From an uncultured Bacteroidales bacterium (GTDB lineage: Bacteria > Bacteroidota > Bacteroidia > Bacteroidales > Paludibacteraceae), in NCBI GenBank assembly GCA_937910305.1, contig CALEPS010000081.1:1-30350 (forward strand): a DNA stretch of 30,350 nucleotides, written 5' to 3'. Made by a program: the position numbers and the translations under genes. The notes beneath the pieces were generated by a model. That model searched no databases and was not told the origin of the DNA. It saw only the letters and a program-made list of their open reading frames with translations. Shown piece by piece: positions 1-7,562 of this stretch (within the stretch, counting starts at the first letter, position 1; every line of letters begins with the position of its first letter).

Positions 1-1007
1 TCCGATCCGCTATAGATACCCACGCTCAAACGGTCTTTGTCCGAGAAAGTGTGGCTCAACTTGGCATTGATGTCATAGAAATAATACCCCGCCCAAAGCG
101 ACATGCCTTCCATAGAGGCAACAGTTGCAATAATAGGAGAGGTCAGCAGGTCGAAATACGTTCTGCGTGCAGAGATATTAAAGGTCGTTTTGGCGCGAGG
201 AGAATGTCCGGCTTTCAAGCTGTCCAGTTGGGCTTTGCTGAAGATCGGACCTTCTAAATTGATCTTGCTGGCAATCAGCCCGACCGTTATGCCGCCATGC
301 CAGAACGTGTTATTGCCGTCTTTCTGCCACACATCAATGACCGAACTGAGTCGTGAACCGAAGCGGGCAGGGAAATTGCCTTTGTAGAGCGTCACGTTCT
401 TGATGGCGTCGGCGTTGAAGACGGAGAACATACCGAGCGCGTGGTTGGTGTTGTATAGCGGCGCGCCGTCCAGCATCACGAGGTTCTCGTCCGGTCCTCC
501 GCCGCGCACATACATACCCGCGCTCCCTTCGCCGCCGCTCTGCACACCCGGCAGCAACTGAATGGCTTTCAGCACATCCACCTCACCCCCGATAGCCGGA
601 ATAGCCAGTATCTGCGTCACCGGCACCTCAATCGCACTCATCTGCACATTCTCCGGCGCGGAGACAGACTGATGGCCCTGCACAGTCACTTCCTCCAGCT
701 GCATGGCTCCAGTCAGCGCAAAATGCACCGTCTGGCTCTCGTTTGACACGGCGCGTACTGCACTCTTGTAACCCACATAGGAAGCTACCAATATAGCGGA
801 ACTGCTCTTCAGCGTCAGCGTATAGAAACCGGCTGTGTTGGTTACCGTTCCCTGGCGGGAGATAGTGTCATATACCGCCGCGCCTATCAACCGCTCGCCA
901 CTCGCTGCATCGGTCACATAACCGCTGATGGTATAACTATCCGTCCGCTGCGCCATAGCGGCTGCTGCGAATAGGATGCCGAGAAATATAGTTAGTGCTC
1001 TTCTCAT
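1..1007 (-). CDS. TonB-dependent outer-membrane receptor, N-terminal 335 residues (cut by window edge)
   Basis: The reading frame starts at an ATG at 1007 and stays open to base 1, so the C-terminal barrel lies outside the window. A signal peptide (about residues 1-19, ending AAAMAQ) is followed by a carboxypeptidase-regulatory-like domain (about 25-110, YTISGYVTDAASGERLIGA) and a TonB plug domain with IQLLPGV, MYVRGGGPDENLVMLDGAP and the first barrel strands. Such receptors import large or scarce ligands through the outer membrane using TonB energy; the ligand cannot be read from this part. No SusD-like partner is visible on the side we can see. The nearest upstream gene on this strand ends 129 bp away, and I see no clear TAnnTTTG box in the gap. 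Family assignment is firm; substrate is unknown. Confidence 0.93.
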   Translation of the reverse strand, partial: MRRALTIFLGILFAAAAMAQRTDSYTISGYVTDAASGERLIGAAVYDTISRQGTVTNTAGFYTLTLKSSSAILVASYVGYKSAVRAVSNESQTVHFALTGAMQLEEVTVQGHQSVSAPENVQMSAIEVPVTQILAIPAIGGEVDVLKAIQLLPGVQSGGEGSAGMYVRGGGPDENLVMLDGAPLYNTNHALGMFSVFNADAIKNVTLYKGNFPARFGSRLSSVIDVWQKDGNNTFWHGGITVGLIASKINLEGPIFSKAQLDSLKAGHSPRAKTTFNISARRTYFDLLTSPIIATVASMEGMSLWAGYYFYDINAKLSHTFSDKDRLSVGIYSGS

Positions 1008-1136
1008 TAAGGACCGCCGAATCGGTCTGCGCACGCAATAGATAAAACGATACCGGGCAACTAGCACCAATAAAATACAAATTGCCGCTTAGTCACCCGG
1101 ATATCTCTGTCTTCAAATTTTTCTGTCTGTTTACGA

Positions 1137-1313
1137 TTAGATCTTACCGCGTACCAGGAAATAGTACACTGCAAAACCGACCCAGCTGAACGCCAGAACG
1201 AGGACGCTGGCAATAATCTTGCCCAGAAGACCGCATTTGGCTGTTTTGAAGATGTCCAGTACGCACCAGATAGCGCAAACGATACCCAGTACATAGATGA
1301 TTGTACCTACCAT
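1137..1313 (-). CDS. 58-residue PLDc_N-like small membrane protein
   Basis: A short frame begins MVGTIIYVLGIVCAIW and ends YYFLVRGKI. It has two hydrophobic segments (about residues 3-20 and 31-52) separated by a short loop with DIFKTAKCG, which is the layout of the phospholipase-D nuclease N-terminal (PLDc_N) small membrane proteins; the final W-V-G-F-x-x-Y-Y-F-L-x-R block fits that family well. It starts 21 bp after the stop of the CoA-transferase gene, so it is probably the last gene of that transcript. Its function is not known; PLDc_N domains alone have no catalytic residues. Confidence 0.75.
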   Translation of the reverse strand: MVGTIIYVLGIVCAIWCVLDIFKTAKCGLLGKIIASVLVLAFSWVGFAVYYFLVRGKI

Positions 1314-1334
1314 AATTGTAATAATTTTATTGTT

Positions 1335-2828
1335 TTAACGTTTGTAGTTTTCCCATTTGGTGTTGCGCATATCGCCGGATTTCATGAACTCCTCGTGCAT
1401 TGCAAAAGCGCAGGAGAGCTCATGTTGTGTCTGGCCGTGCTTGGCAATCTTCAGGTAGTCACGCAGCATCTCGCGGTATTCCGGAGCCACGCAGTTGTTG
1501 ATGATCTCCTCGGCACGCTGACGCGGACTCTTGCCGCGAAGGTCTGCCACACCGATCTCGGTTACGATCACTTTGACGGAGTGCTCGCTATGATCGAGGT
1601 GCGTTACCATCGGTACGATAGACGAGATAGCGCCGTTCTTCGCAGTCGATGCGGTGGTGAAGATACTCAGGTAAGCGTTGCGCGCGAAATCGCCGCTGCC
1701 GCCGATACCGTTCATCATCTTCGTGCCGCATACATGCGTCGAGTTGACGTTGCCGTAGATATCTACCTCCAGAGCGGTGTTGATAGCAATCAGACCCAGT
1801 CGGCGGATCACCTCCGGGTTGTTGGACGTCTCCTGAGGACGGAGAAGCATCTTGTCGTGGTAGAAATCCAGGTTCTCAAGCACTTCTGCCATCTTGCTCT
1901 CTACCAGACGCAGCGAGCAACCCGAAGCGAACTTGCAATGACCGGATTTGATAAGGTCCACTACGGAGTCCTGTACGACCTCCGAATACATCTCGAACGG
2001 CGGTATATGCGGGTTCTTACCCAGCTCTCCGAGTACGGCGTTGGCTACGTTGCCTACACCGCTCTGGATCGGCAGGAAAGAAGACGGGATACGTCCCTCG
2101 TGCATCTCTTCCTCCAGGAACAGAGCTACGTTCTCGCCGATCTTGGCGGTCGTGGCATCTACCGGAGTGAAGGCGGCTATCTCGTTAGGCCTGTTGGTCT
2201 TGACGACTGCTGCTATCTTAGACGGATCTACTTTGATATGGTCCGAGCCGCAGCGGTCGGACGGTTTGTAGATCGGTATCTCGCGACGCAAAGGCGGGTC
2301 AAGAGGTTCATAGAGATCGTGCATGCCGCGCATGGTGGCCGGGAACATCTCGTTCAGCTCCACAATGATCTTATCCGCCATGCGGCAGATAGTAGGCATA
2401 ATACCTACACCGGCTGCAGGAACGATGGTACCGTCCTCGCCTACATACGAAGCCTCGATGATGGCGAACTTGGGCTTAGGCAGAAAACCGTAACGCAAGT
2501 CCTGCGCCATGTGGCTCAGGTGCATGTCGAAATAGTGGGTACCCTCGGCGTTGATCTCTTCGCGCATAGACTTGTTCGACTGGTACGGAGTACGGAACTC
2601 CACTGCGTGAGCGCGCGCCAGCGCACCGTCGCAACTGTCACCCATCGACGCACCGGTCTCTAATCCTACGCGGAAAGGTATTCCCTCTGCGTGCAGACGC
2701 TCTGCACGCTGGGCAAGTGCAAAAGGAACTGCCTTGGGCACACCGGTGGCAGTAAAACCACCCATGCCCAAGACATCACCATGTTGTATCAACTCGGCAG
2801 CTTCTTCTGCCGACATAAAAGGAAGCAT
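1335..2828 (-). CDS. Acetyl-CoA hydrolase/transferase family protein (acyl-CoA:carboxylate CoA-transferase)
   Basis: This 497-residue protein has the full length of the class I acetyl-CoA hydrolase/succinyl-CoA:acetate CoA-transferase family (Cat1/AarC/ScpC type). The expected catalytic glutamate is E283 in MYSEVVQDSVV, and the glycine-rich acyl-CoA sites are visible as GMGGFTATGVPK (21-32) and GIGGSGDFARNA. In anaerobic Bacteroidales such enzymes transfer CoA between acetate and succinate or propionate during fermentation, in the cytoplasm. The start is an ATG at 2828. The upstream gap to the four-helix-bundle gene is filled by an AT-rich repeat that reaches almost to the start codon, and no promoter box is seen there, so the gene may be read from the aldolase side. 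Whether it works as hydrolase or transferase cannot be decided from sequence. Confidence 0.92.
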   Translation of the reverse strand: MLPFMSAEEAAELIQHGDVLGMGGFTATGVPKAVPFALAQRAERLHAEGIPFRVGLETGASMGDSCDGALARAHAVEFRTPYQSNKSMREEINAEGTHYFDMHLSHMAQDLRYGFLPKPKFAIIEASYVGEDGTIVPAAGVGIMPTICRMADKIIVELNEMFPATMRGMHDLYEPLDPPLRREIPIYKPSDRCGSDHIKVDPSKIAAVVKTNRPNEIAAFTPVDATTAKIGENVALFLEEEMHEGRIPSSFLPIQSGVGNVANAVLGELGKNPHIPPFEMYSEVVQDSVVDLIKSGHCKFASGCSLRLVESKMAEVLENLDFYHDKMLLRPQETSNNPEVIRRLGLIAINTALEVDIYGNVNSTHVCGTKMMNGIGGSGDFARNAYLSIFTTASTAKNGAISSIVPMVTHLDHSEHSVKVIVTEIGVADLRGKSPRQRAEEIINNCVAPEYREMLRDYLKIAKHGQTQHELSCAFAMHEEFMKSGDMRNTKWENYKR

Positions 2829-2846
2829 AATAATTTACGATTTTGT

Positions 2847-2886
2847 CATTTACAATTTTATCATTTATTTCGTTATTGAACCATTT
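2847..2886 (-). repeat. Left inverted repeat flanking the four-helix-bundle gene
   Basis: Read on the minus strand, this 40-bp AT-rich stretch (AAATGGTTCAATAA..., ending AAATTGTAAATG) matches the plus-strand sequence at 3261-3304 at about 35 positions with one 4-base gap. The two copies face each other around the four-helix-bundle gene. It is made of degenerate 7/8-bp units of the AAATGAC type. Confidence 0.7.
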
Positions 2887-2892
2887 ATAGAC

Positions 2893-3252
2893 TTAAAAAT
2901 CGCGCTTGGTTTTAAAAGTATCTATAGATTTAGTAGTAATCTTGCAAAGTTCTAAACACTCGTCGAACAAAGGCTCTACACGTGATTTAGGAAGCATTCC
3001 ACTATCCATTATGAGACTTAACCAATAAGATGTTTCATCAATTTCTTCTTCAACAATCTTTAACTTATTCACAAAATCTTTATCTGATTTTGCTATACAG
3101 GCAGCGCGATAATTAGCAGCAGGAGAAGTACCGGAACGAATAATCTGTTTAGCGATTGCTATGCCGGAAATTGTTTGGGGCATAGCATCAGCCAACTTAA
3201 TGATTCGCAATGAAAATTGCCTGAAACGTTCCTTTAACTCATCCTTGGTCAT
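2893..3252 (-). CDS. Four-helix-bundle protein (S23 / 23S rRNA intervening-sequence protein family)
   Basis: The 119-residue protein starts MTKDELKERFRQFSL from the ATG at 3252; a TTG three codons further upstream is less likely. It carries the family signature SGTSPAANYRAACIAKS, followed by FVNKLKIVEEEIDETSYWL. This family was first found inside intervening sequences of 23S rRNA genes and is also scattered through Bacteroidetes genomes; members form pentameric four-helix bundles and their role is unresolved. Here the gene stands between aldolase and CoA-transferase genes and is bracketed by facing inverted repeats (2847-2886 and 3261-3304), as expected of a small mobile cassette rather than a metabolic operon member. 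Family call firm; mobility inferred. Confidence 0.9.
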   Translation of the reverse strand: MTKDELKERFRQFSLRIIKLADAMPQTISGIAIAKQIIRSGTSPAANYRAACIAKSDKDFVNKLKIVEEEIDETSYWLSLIMDSGMLPKSRVEPLFDECLELCKITTKSIDTFKTKRDF

Positions 3253-3260
3253 AAATATCA

Positions 3261-3304
3261 AAATGGCTCAATAAATGCCAAAATAAATGACAAAATGGTA
3301 AATG
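3261..3304 (+). repeat. Right inverted repeat flanking the four-helix-bundle gene
   Basis: The 44-bp sequence AAATGGCTCAATAAATGCC... ending AAATGGTAAATG is the partner of 2847-2886 in opposite orientation. Its last 23 bp match 7888-7910 inside gtrA at 22 positions. It begins 9 bp before the ATG of the four-helix gene, so it also forms most of that gene's leader. Confidence 0.7.
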
Positions 3305-3321
3305 TTTAAATATGAAAATGA

Positions 3322-4320
3322 TTAGGCTTTGCCATCACTGCCCAGCACGTTGATGATTTTGTGTTTGTACAACTCGGTCATCAGGTCGCGAGCCGGACCG
3401 CAGTATTTACGCGGATCGAACTCTGCCGGCTTCTCGGCAAACACTTTGCGCACTGCTGCGGTGAATGCCAGACGGCTGTCGGAGTCGATGTTGATCTTGC
3501 ATACTGCGCTCTTGGCTGCCTTGCGCAGTTGCTCCTCGGGAATACCTACTGCATCAGGCAGCTTGCCGCCGTATTTGTTGATCATATCTACATACTCCTG
3601 CGGAACAGAAGACGAACCGTGAAGCACGATCGGGAAGCCCGGAAGCTTCTCCATCACTGCATCCAGTACGTCGAATGCCAATGGCGGCGGTACCAGACGG
3701 CCGGTCTTCGGGTCACGCGTGCACTGCTCCGGAGTGAACTTGTATGCGCCGTGGCTGGTTCCGATAGAGATTGCCAGACTGTCGCAGCCCGTACGGGTAG
3801 CGAAATCAACTACCTCTTCCGGTTTCGTGTAGTGGCTTACTTCGGAAGCTACCTCATCCTCAACACCTGCGAGAACGCCCAGCTCTGCCTCTACGGTTAC
3901 ATCGTACTGGTGAGCGTAGTCAACAACTTTCTTGGTCAGCGCGATGTTCTCTTCGTAAGGAAGCGAAGAAGCATCGATCATCACGCTCGAGAAACCGAAA
4001 TCAACGCAGCTCTTGCAAAGCTCGAAGCTGTCTCCGTGATCCAGGTGCAGACAGATCTGCGGGTGCTCCCAACCAAGCTCTTTGGCGTACTCTACTGCGC
4101 CTTGAGCCATGTAACGCAACAACGTCTGGTTGGCGTAGTTACGCGCACCTTTGGATACTTGGAGGATTACCGGAGATTTGGTCTCAGCCGAAGCTTTGAT
4201 AATTGCCTGGAGTTGCTCCATGTTGTTGAAATTGAACGCAGGGATTGCATAGCCTCCCTTGATTGCCTTCGCAAACATCTCACGGGTGTTCACAAGGCCT
4301 AATTCTTTGAAACTTACCAT
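3322..4320 (-). CDS. fba: Class II fructose-bisphosphate aldolase
   Basis: The 332-residue protein cleaves fructose-1,6-bisphosphate to glyceraldehyde-3-phosphate and dihydroxyacetone phosphate in glycolysis, using zinc. Metal and active-site blocks are visible: LHLDHGDSFE (H92, H95), VEAELGVLAGVEDE (about 143-155), IGTSHGAYKF (H190), VLHGSSSV (H234) and the phosphate-binding INIDSDSRLAF (277-286). Length and the long insert-containing C-terminus fit the form common in Bacteroidetes. It lies 46 bp downstream of an isomerase-like gene with only an AT repeat between, so co-transcription is likely. Nothing is missing. Confidence 0.96.
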   Translation of the reverse strand: MVSFKELGLVNTREMFAKAIKGGYAIPAFNFNNMEQLQAIIKASAETKSPVILQVSKGARNYANQTLLRYMAQGAVEYAKELGWEHPQICLHLDHGDSFELCKSCVDFGFSSVMIDASSLPYEENIALTKKVVDYAHQYDVTVEAELGVLAGVEDEVASEVSHYTKPEEVVDFATRTGCDSLAISIGTSHGAYKFTPEQCTRDPKTGRLVPPPLAFDVLDAVMEKLPGFPIVLHGSSSVPQEYVDMINKYGGKLPDAVGIPEEQLRKAAKSAVCKINIDSDSRLAFTAAVRKVFAEKPAEFDPRKYCGPARDLMTELYKHKIINVLGSDGKA

Positions 4321-4350
4321 AATTGAACTGTTTTATTTGTTATGTTGAAC

Positions 4351-4387
4351 TTTTAATTTTTAATTCTTAATTTTGAATTTTTAATTT
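4351..4387. repeat. AT-rich heptad tandem repeat (TTTTTAA type)
   Basis: About five 7-bp units (TTTTTAA, TTCTTAA, TTTTGAA, TTTTTAA) follow each other. The stop codon and last four residues (KIQN) of the upstream isomerase-like protein are encoded by this repeat, so the array appears to have invaded or replaced the original gene end. A very similar array lies at 28306-28337. Confidence 0.75.
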
Positions 4388-5470
4388 CGCTGCATGATGC
4401 CCTCGGATGAGGACATGATGGTTGTGGATCGGGTCGGTCAGGAAATACTGGGCCAGTTCGGGAGTCGCCTTGATCCATACCTGCGTGCGGCACAGGTTCT
4501 CCTCGTATTGGCATCGCTCCAGCTCCACATCCGCTGCCAGCATCCTCTTCAAATCGCCGCTCAGTTTGACCAGCGTGTACTCGCCGATCGGCAACTCGCC
4601 ATGGATTGCCACGCCTATTCCCGACTCGAAATGCGTTGTGTACTCATACTTCTCTGTCATGCCCAGAGGAAGCGTGCAGTGCGCAAAGAGCATCTCGCCG
4701 TCCGCGTGGATCCGGGCGGGGTTGACTTGGAAGCACAACTCGCTGGTCAGACGCTTGCAGACCATCATCGTCAGCAACGTCGGGATGTCGCCTTCGCACG
4801 CGGCAGGGATACCTTCATCGTTCAGCTTGCTCAAAGCGATGCACCCGGTGTTCTTGACCGTCGTCAGCAGGTCGAAGCAACGCAGCGTCACGCCCTGCAA
4901 ATCATACCGGGAGACGATCTCTTTCAGACGCTCGTAGATAGCCTCAGCACCTTTCATTCCCGGATCTACCTCTCCAAGCGAAGTAACCTCCTCAATCGGT
5001 ATATCTACCAATTCGCAGTTCATCCGCTCCAGCACTTGTTTATAGTCGACGAGCGACGAAACAAGCCAGTCACTCGGAAAACCCACTACTCCGAGACGGA
5101 GCGGCTGAGCGCTTTTCAGGACAGCCTCACTCGGCTCTATGGTCACGCTCTCCTTGGTACTTAGTACTTCGTCACTTGGTACTTCGTCACTTGGTCCCTT
5201 ATCCAATACTCTGCCGGTACCGTTATGCTGGCGGATATAACTCAGGATCTCAAGCGATGCCGCAAGCGAATTGCTATGACCGCTCACTACCAGATATACA
5301 GGCTTCTTCAGGTCGATCAGACCTTCTTTGACCAGTTGTACGAACTTACCTTCCGTTCCCCCGGTCAGTACCGCCACCACTTGGTGGTTCTGCAAGAACT
5401 CCTCACTCACCTCGAACGGCATACTTAGCCGCTCACGATGCATCGCCGATGATAAAATATGTAACAACAT
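4367..5470 (-). CDS. L-fucose isomerase-like protein (COG2407), paralogue B
   Basis: The start at the ATG at 5470 (MLLHILSSAMH) is chosen because the neighbouring paralogue begins the same way; the product is then 367 residues. Shared blocks include VVAVLTGGTEG, VDPGMKGAEAIYERL, LRCFDLLTTVKNTGCIALSKLNDEGIP, a C-E-x-D-I-P metal-site-like motif and a C-terminal HHVLIRGHHAAK. These match the L-fucose isomerase and related proteins group, whose studied members interconvert aldoses and ketoses with a divalent metal. The real substrate is unknown. A 15-bp-period repeat encodes the linker around residues 90-107 (PSDEVPSDEV), which is absent from the paralogue. The C-terminus ends inside an AT repeat. 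The gene lies 54 bp after the paralogue and before the aldolase. Confidence 0.75.
   Translation of the reverse strand: MLLHILSSAMHRERLSMPFEVSEEFLQNHQVVAVLTGGTEGKFVQLVKEGLIDLKKPVYLVVSGHSNSLAASLEILSYIRQHNGTGRVLDKGPSDEVPSDEVLSTKESVTIEPSEAVLKSAQPLRLGVVGFPSDWLVSSLVDYKQVLERMNCELVDIPIEEVTSLGEVDPGMKGAEAIYERLKEIVSRYDLQGVTLRCFDLLTTVKNTGCIALSKLNDEGIPAACEGDIPTLLTMMVCKRLTSELCFQVNPARIHADGEMLFAHCTLPLGMTEKYEYTTHFESGIGVAIHGELPIGEYTLVKLSGDLKRMLAADVELERCQYEENLCRTQVWIKATPELAQYFLTDPIHNHHVLIRGHHAAKLKIQN
5154..5198. repeat. In-frame 15-bp (7+8) tandem repeat inside isomerase-like gene
   Basis: The unit TACTTCGTCACTTGG occurs twice in full with partial copies on both sides; on the coding strand the units read AAGTGAC and GAAGTACC. 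It encodes PSDEVPSDEVLST, a polar linker not found in the neighbouring paralogue. Confidence 0.7.
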
Positions 5471-5524
5471 AATGTATCTATGTTTTTTAGGGTCCCCGGA
5501 GTAAACCAAGCCAAAGGCTGTTTG

Positions 5525-6613
5525 CTACTCCCTCCAGAATTTCGCCGCGTGGTGACCTTTGATCAGCACATGGTGGTCAGACAAAGGACTTGTCAGCAGG
5601 TACTGGCTCACGATAGGCGTACTCTGTACCCATATTTGGGTACGGCACATGTTCTTCTCGTACTGGCAACCCGTCACTTGCACATTCACTGCCAGCAGCC
5701 GTTTCATATCCTGGCTCAACTTAACCAGTGTGTAATCGCCGGGCTCCACTTCCCCGTGGATAGCTACGCCTATGCCGGACTCGAAATGAGTCGTGTACTC
5801 ATGTTTCTTCGTCATCGACAGAGCTATCGTACATTTAGCCAGCAGGATCTGACCGTCCGGCTGAATACGGGCAGGAGAACCCATCCATGCTACCTCACCG
5901 GTCAGACGCTTGCAAGCCATCATCGTCAGCAATACAGGTATATCCGCCTCGCAGCCGGCAGGAATACCTTCGTCGTTCAACTTGCTGATGGCTATGCAAC
6001 CCGTGTTCTTCACGGTCGTGAACAGGTCGAAACAGCGGATCGTGATGCCGTCCAGCTTATGTTTGGCTATGATCTCTTTCAGACGCTCATAGATTGCCTC
6101 GGCGCCTTTCATTCCCGGATCTACCTCACCAAGCGAAGTAACCTCCTCGAACGGAATGTCTATCAATTCGCAGTTCATCGTCTCCTTGACGGACTTGTAA
6201 TCCACGCTGGATGCAATAAGCCAGTCGGAGGGCTTGCCTACGATACCCAAACGCATCTTTTTATCGCTCTTCAGCACCTTCGCTAACGGAGAACGGGTCA
6301 GCGATGCGGTATCGCTGTCATCTACAAACACCGTATCTTTCGAGTGATGCATGATCTTTGCTATTCCGTTGCGCTGACGGATAAAACTCAGAATCTCCAA
6401 GGCTGCCGGCAGCGAGTTGCTGAAACCGCTCACCATCAGGTAAACAGGTCTTTTCAGATCAATCAGTTTCTCGCGTACGAGATCTACGAAAATCGCCTCG
6501 GTACCTCCGGAGAGGACGGCTACTACTTGGTTCTCTTCTGCAAAAGAGTCCGAAATCTTGAACGGCATGTCTGATACCTCCGTGTGGAGTTTCGAGCATA
6601 ATTTGTGTAGCAT
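5525..6613 (-). CDS. L-fucose isomerase-like protein (COG2407), paralogue A
   Basis: A 362-residue protein starting MLHKLCSKLHTEVSDMPF, roughly 60% similar by eye to the next gene downstream. It has the same VVAVLSGGTEA, VDPGMKGAEAIYERL, IRCFDLFTTVKNTGCIA, C-E-A-D-I-P and HHVLIKGHHAAK blocks, so both copies keep the putative metal and sugar-site residues. The pair arose by tandem duplication. A promoter with both boxes lies at 6840-6871, which gives this gene a leader of about 220 bases and makes it the likely first gene of a transcript continuing into the aldolase. A role in sugar isomerisation is inferred from family and from the aldolase neighbour only. Confidence 0.75.
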   Translation of the reverse strand: MLHKLCSKLHTEVSDMPFKISDSFAEENQVVAVLSGGTEAIFVDLVREKLIDLKRPVYLMVSGFSNSLPAALEILSFIRQRNGIAKIMHHSKDTVFVDDSDTASLTRSPLAKVLKSDKKMRLGIVGKPSDWLIASSVDYKSVKETMNCELIDIPFEEVTSLGEVDPGMKGAEAIYERLKEIIAKHKLDGITIRCFDLFTTVKNTGCIAISKLNDEGIPAGCEADIPVLLTMMACKRLTGEVAWMGSPARIQPDGQILLAKCTIALSMTKKHEYTTHFESGIGVAIHGEVEPGDYTLVKLSQDMKRLLAVNVQVTGCQYEKNMCRTQIWVQSTPIVSQYLLTSPLSDHHVLIKGHHAAKFWRE

Positions 6614-6839
6614 GGTTGTATTATTTTATGGGTTAGTTTGCTTCTCAACTAAAATAAGACTTCATCTATTGTCTATTTCTTTGTTTATTTTTAAATGAAC
6701 AGCTTACTTTCTTACTGGACAGTAGTGCGTGTTCATATGATGTAATTCTATTTTGTTTCCATATCTCTTCCCCCTTTAGGGGGCCTCCTATTCTGAGAAC
6801 TTTTCCCTTGCTTCCCCCTTTATTCTACAATTCAGCGTG
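6614..6839 (-). other. Long 5' leader of the isomerase pair, with a CCCCC/GGGGG hairpin
   Basis: No gene is visible here. The stretch is AT-rich and contains the short palindrome CCCCCTTTAGGGGG at 6770-6783, related in look to the palindromic modules found inside genes elsewhere in this window. It also holds one extra copy of the MITE end (TTACTGGACAGTAGTG) at 6712-6727. If transcription starts near 6833 as the promoter suggests, all of this is in the mRNA leader. Confidence 0.45.
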
Positions 6840-6871
6840 CAAATTTAGTGTTTTTTTTTGATATACGCAAA
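6840..6871 (-). promoter_or_regulatory. Bacteroidetes-type promoter for the isomerase-like genes
   Basis: On the minus strand TTTG (6871-6868) and TAAATTTG (6847-6840) are separated by 20 bp, matching the TTTG / TAnnTTTG pattern of the phylum's main sigma factor. It lies about 227 bp upstream of the start at 6613. Confidence 0.6.
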
Positions 6872-6912
6872 TAAATCTTATTTTTTCTCATTTTTTATTT
6901 CTTATTCCTTCT

Positions 6913-7271
6913 CATTAGTGTCCTCTAAAAAACAGCAGATTCATCTATGATATATAGTGTATTACGAGGATATTTTATGTAAACAGATTTGAATAGGCTA
7001 TGTTTTTTAGGTTTATTGCTTTTGAAGGCTTTTACTCTCTGAGTTGCGGAGAAAGCTCCTTTGGGGTCCCCGCAAATTTTAATTTGTGGGGAGAGCGAGC
7101 ACATCCGAGTATTTACCGTTAAAACGGAGTTTTGACGCATATACGAGGATAGTGAGCGCGAGAAAGCTTGCTTGCGAGGAGTTTTTAGTAGCAATTTGTG
7201 CAAGGAGCATAGCGCCTAAAGCACTCAAAGGGTTTTTAATGTTTTTTTCTAATTTTTAGTGGACAGTAGTG
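6913..7271. mobile_element. 359-bp MITE-like element with 19-bp terminal inverted repeats
   Basis: The left end (CATTAGTGTCCTCTAAAAA) and the reverse complement of the right end (CACTACTGTCCACTAAAAA) agree at 16 of 19 positions. The inside has strong local structure, such as CCCCGCAAATT-TT-AATTTGTGGGG near 7063-7086 and CGTTAAAAC/GTTTTGACG near 7118-7138. One 92-codon minus-strand frame (6925-7203) spans it but has a basic, low-complexity composition with no recognisable domain. No target duplication is clear. It is best read as a non-autonomous insertion element; no transposase gene is in this window. Confidence 0.55.
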
Positions 7272-7488
7272 GTTTCATACCTCATTTCCGACTCAAAATA
7301 AGAGCCGGAAAAGGACTGAATAAGCACTGCTAAAGACCAGTCCTAGACTTTATTAAAATAAATTACGTATAATTCGCATATCTTCAATTAGTTACAGAGT
7401 TGCAAAAAACATCGAAAAACGCCTTGTTTTTCCGTTTCAATTGCACTTTTAGGGCATTTTTTTCACTTTTTTGATGAATTTGAATAAC
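7272..7488. other. AT-rich intergenic stretch without a gene
   Basis: Only weak structure is visible: GGACTG and CAGTCC facing each other at about 7313-7350, and CCGACTC/GAGCCGG just before. Several A and T tracts follow. No coding frame, promoter pair or tRNA fold was found. Confidence 0.4.
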
Positions 7489-7518
7489 AAAAAAACGCCA
7501 CGCATCGAAGCATGGCGT
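7489..7518 (-). terminator. Rho-independent terminator after gtrA
   Basis: On the minus strand a 9-bp stem (ACGCCATGC/GCGTGGCGT with one G-U-type mismatch, loop TTCGAT) is followed by seven Ts. It sits about 45 bp after the gtrA stop. A second perfect hairpin, AGCAGCG/CGCTGCT, lies just ahead of it at 7521-7541. Confidence 0.75.
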
Positions 7519-7562
7519 ATAGCAGCGGAAATAGCGCTGCTTCACCCTAATAGGCTTTCATA

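Noticed and set aside
1061..1294. 77-codon minus-strand frame
   Set aside because: Out of frame with the better 58-residue PLDc_N-like gene at 1137-1313.
1395..2663. 422-codon open frame on the plus strand opposite the CoA-transferase
   Set aside because: It is the mirror frame of a well-supported gene and its translation (Arg/His/Leu-rich) shows no domain.
3361..4302. 313-codon open frame opposite the aldolase
   Set aside because: Antisense shadow of a clear aldolase; no family features.
5480..6286. 268-codon open frame opposite the isomerase-like gene (and the similar 4394-5164)
   Set aside because: The two antisense frames resemble each other only because the genes beneath them are paralogues.
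6925..7203. 92-codon minus-strand frame inside the MITE-like element
   Set aside because: No start context, no domain and overlapping strong hairpins; more likely structure than protein, though a role in the element cannot be excluded.
7272..7488. tRNA or small structured RNA gene
   Set aside because: The two weak inverted repeats do not form a cloverleaf and no T-loop consensus is present.
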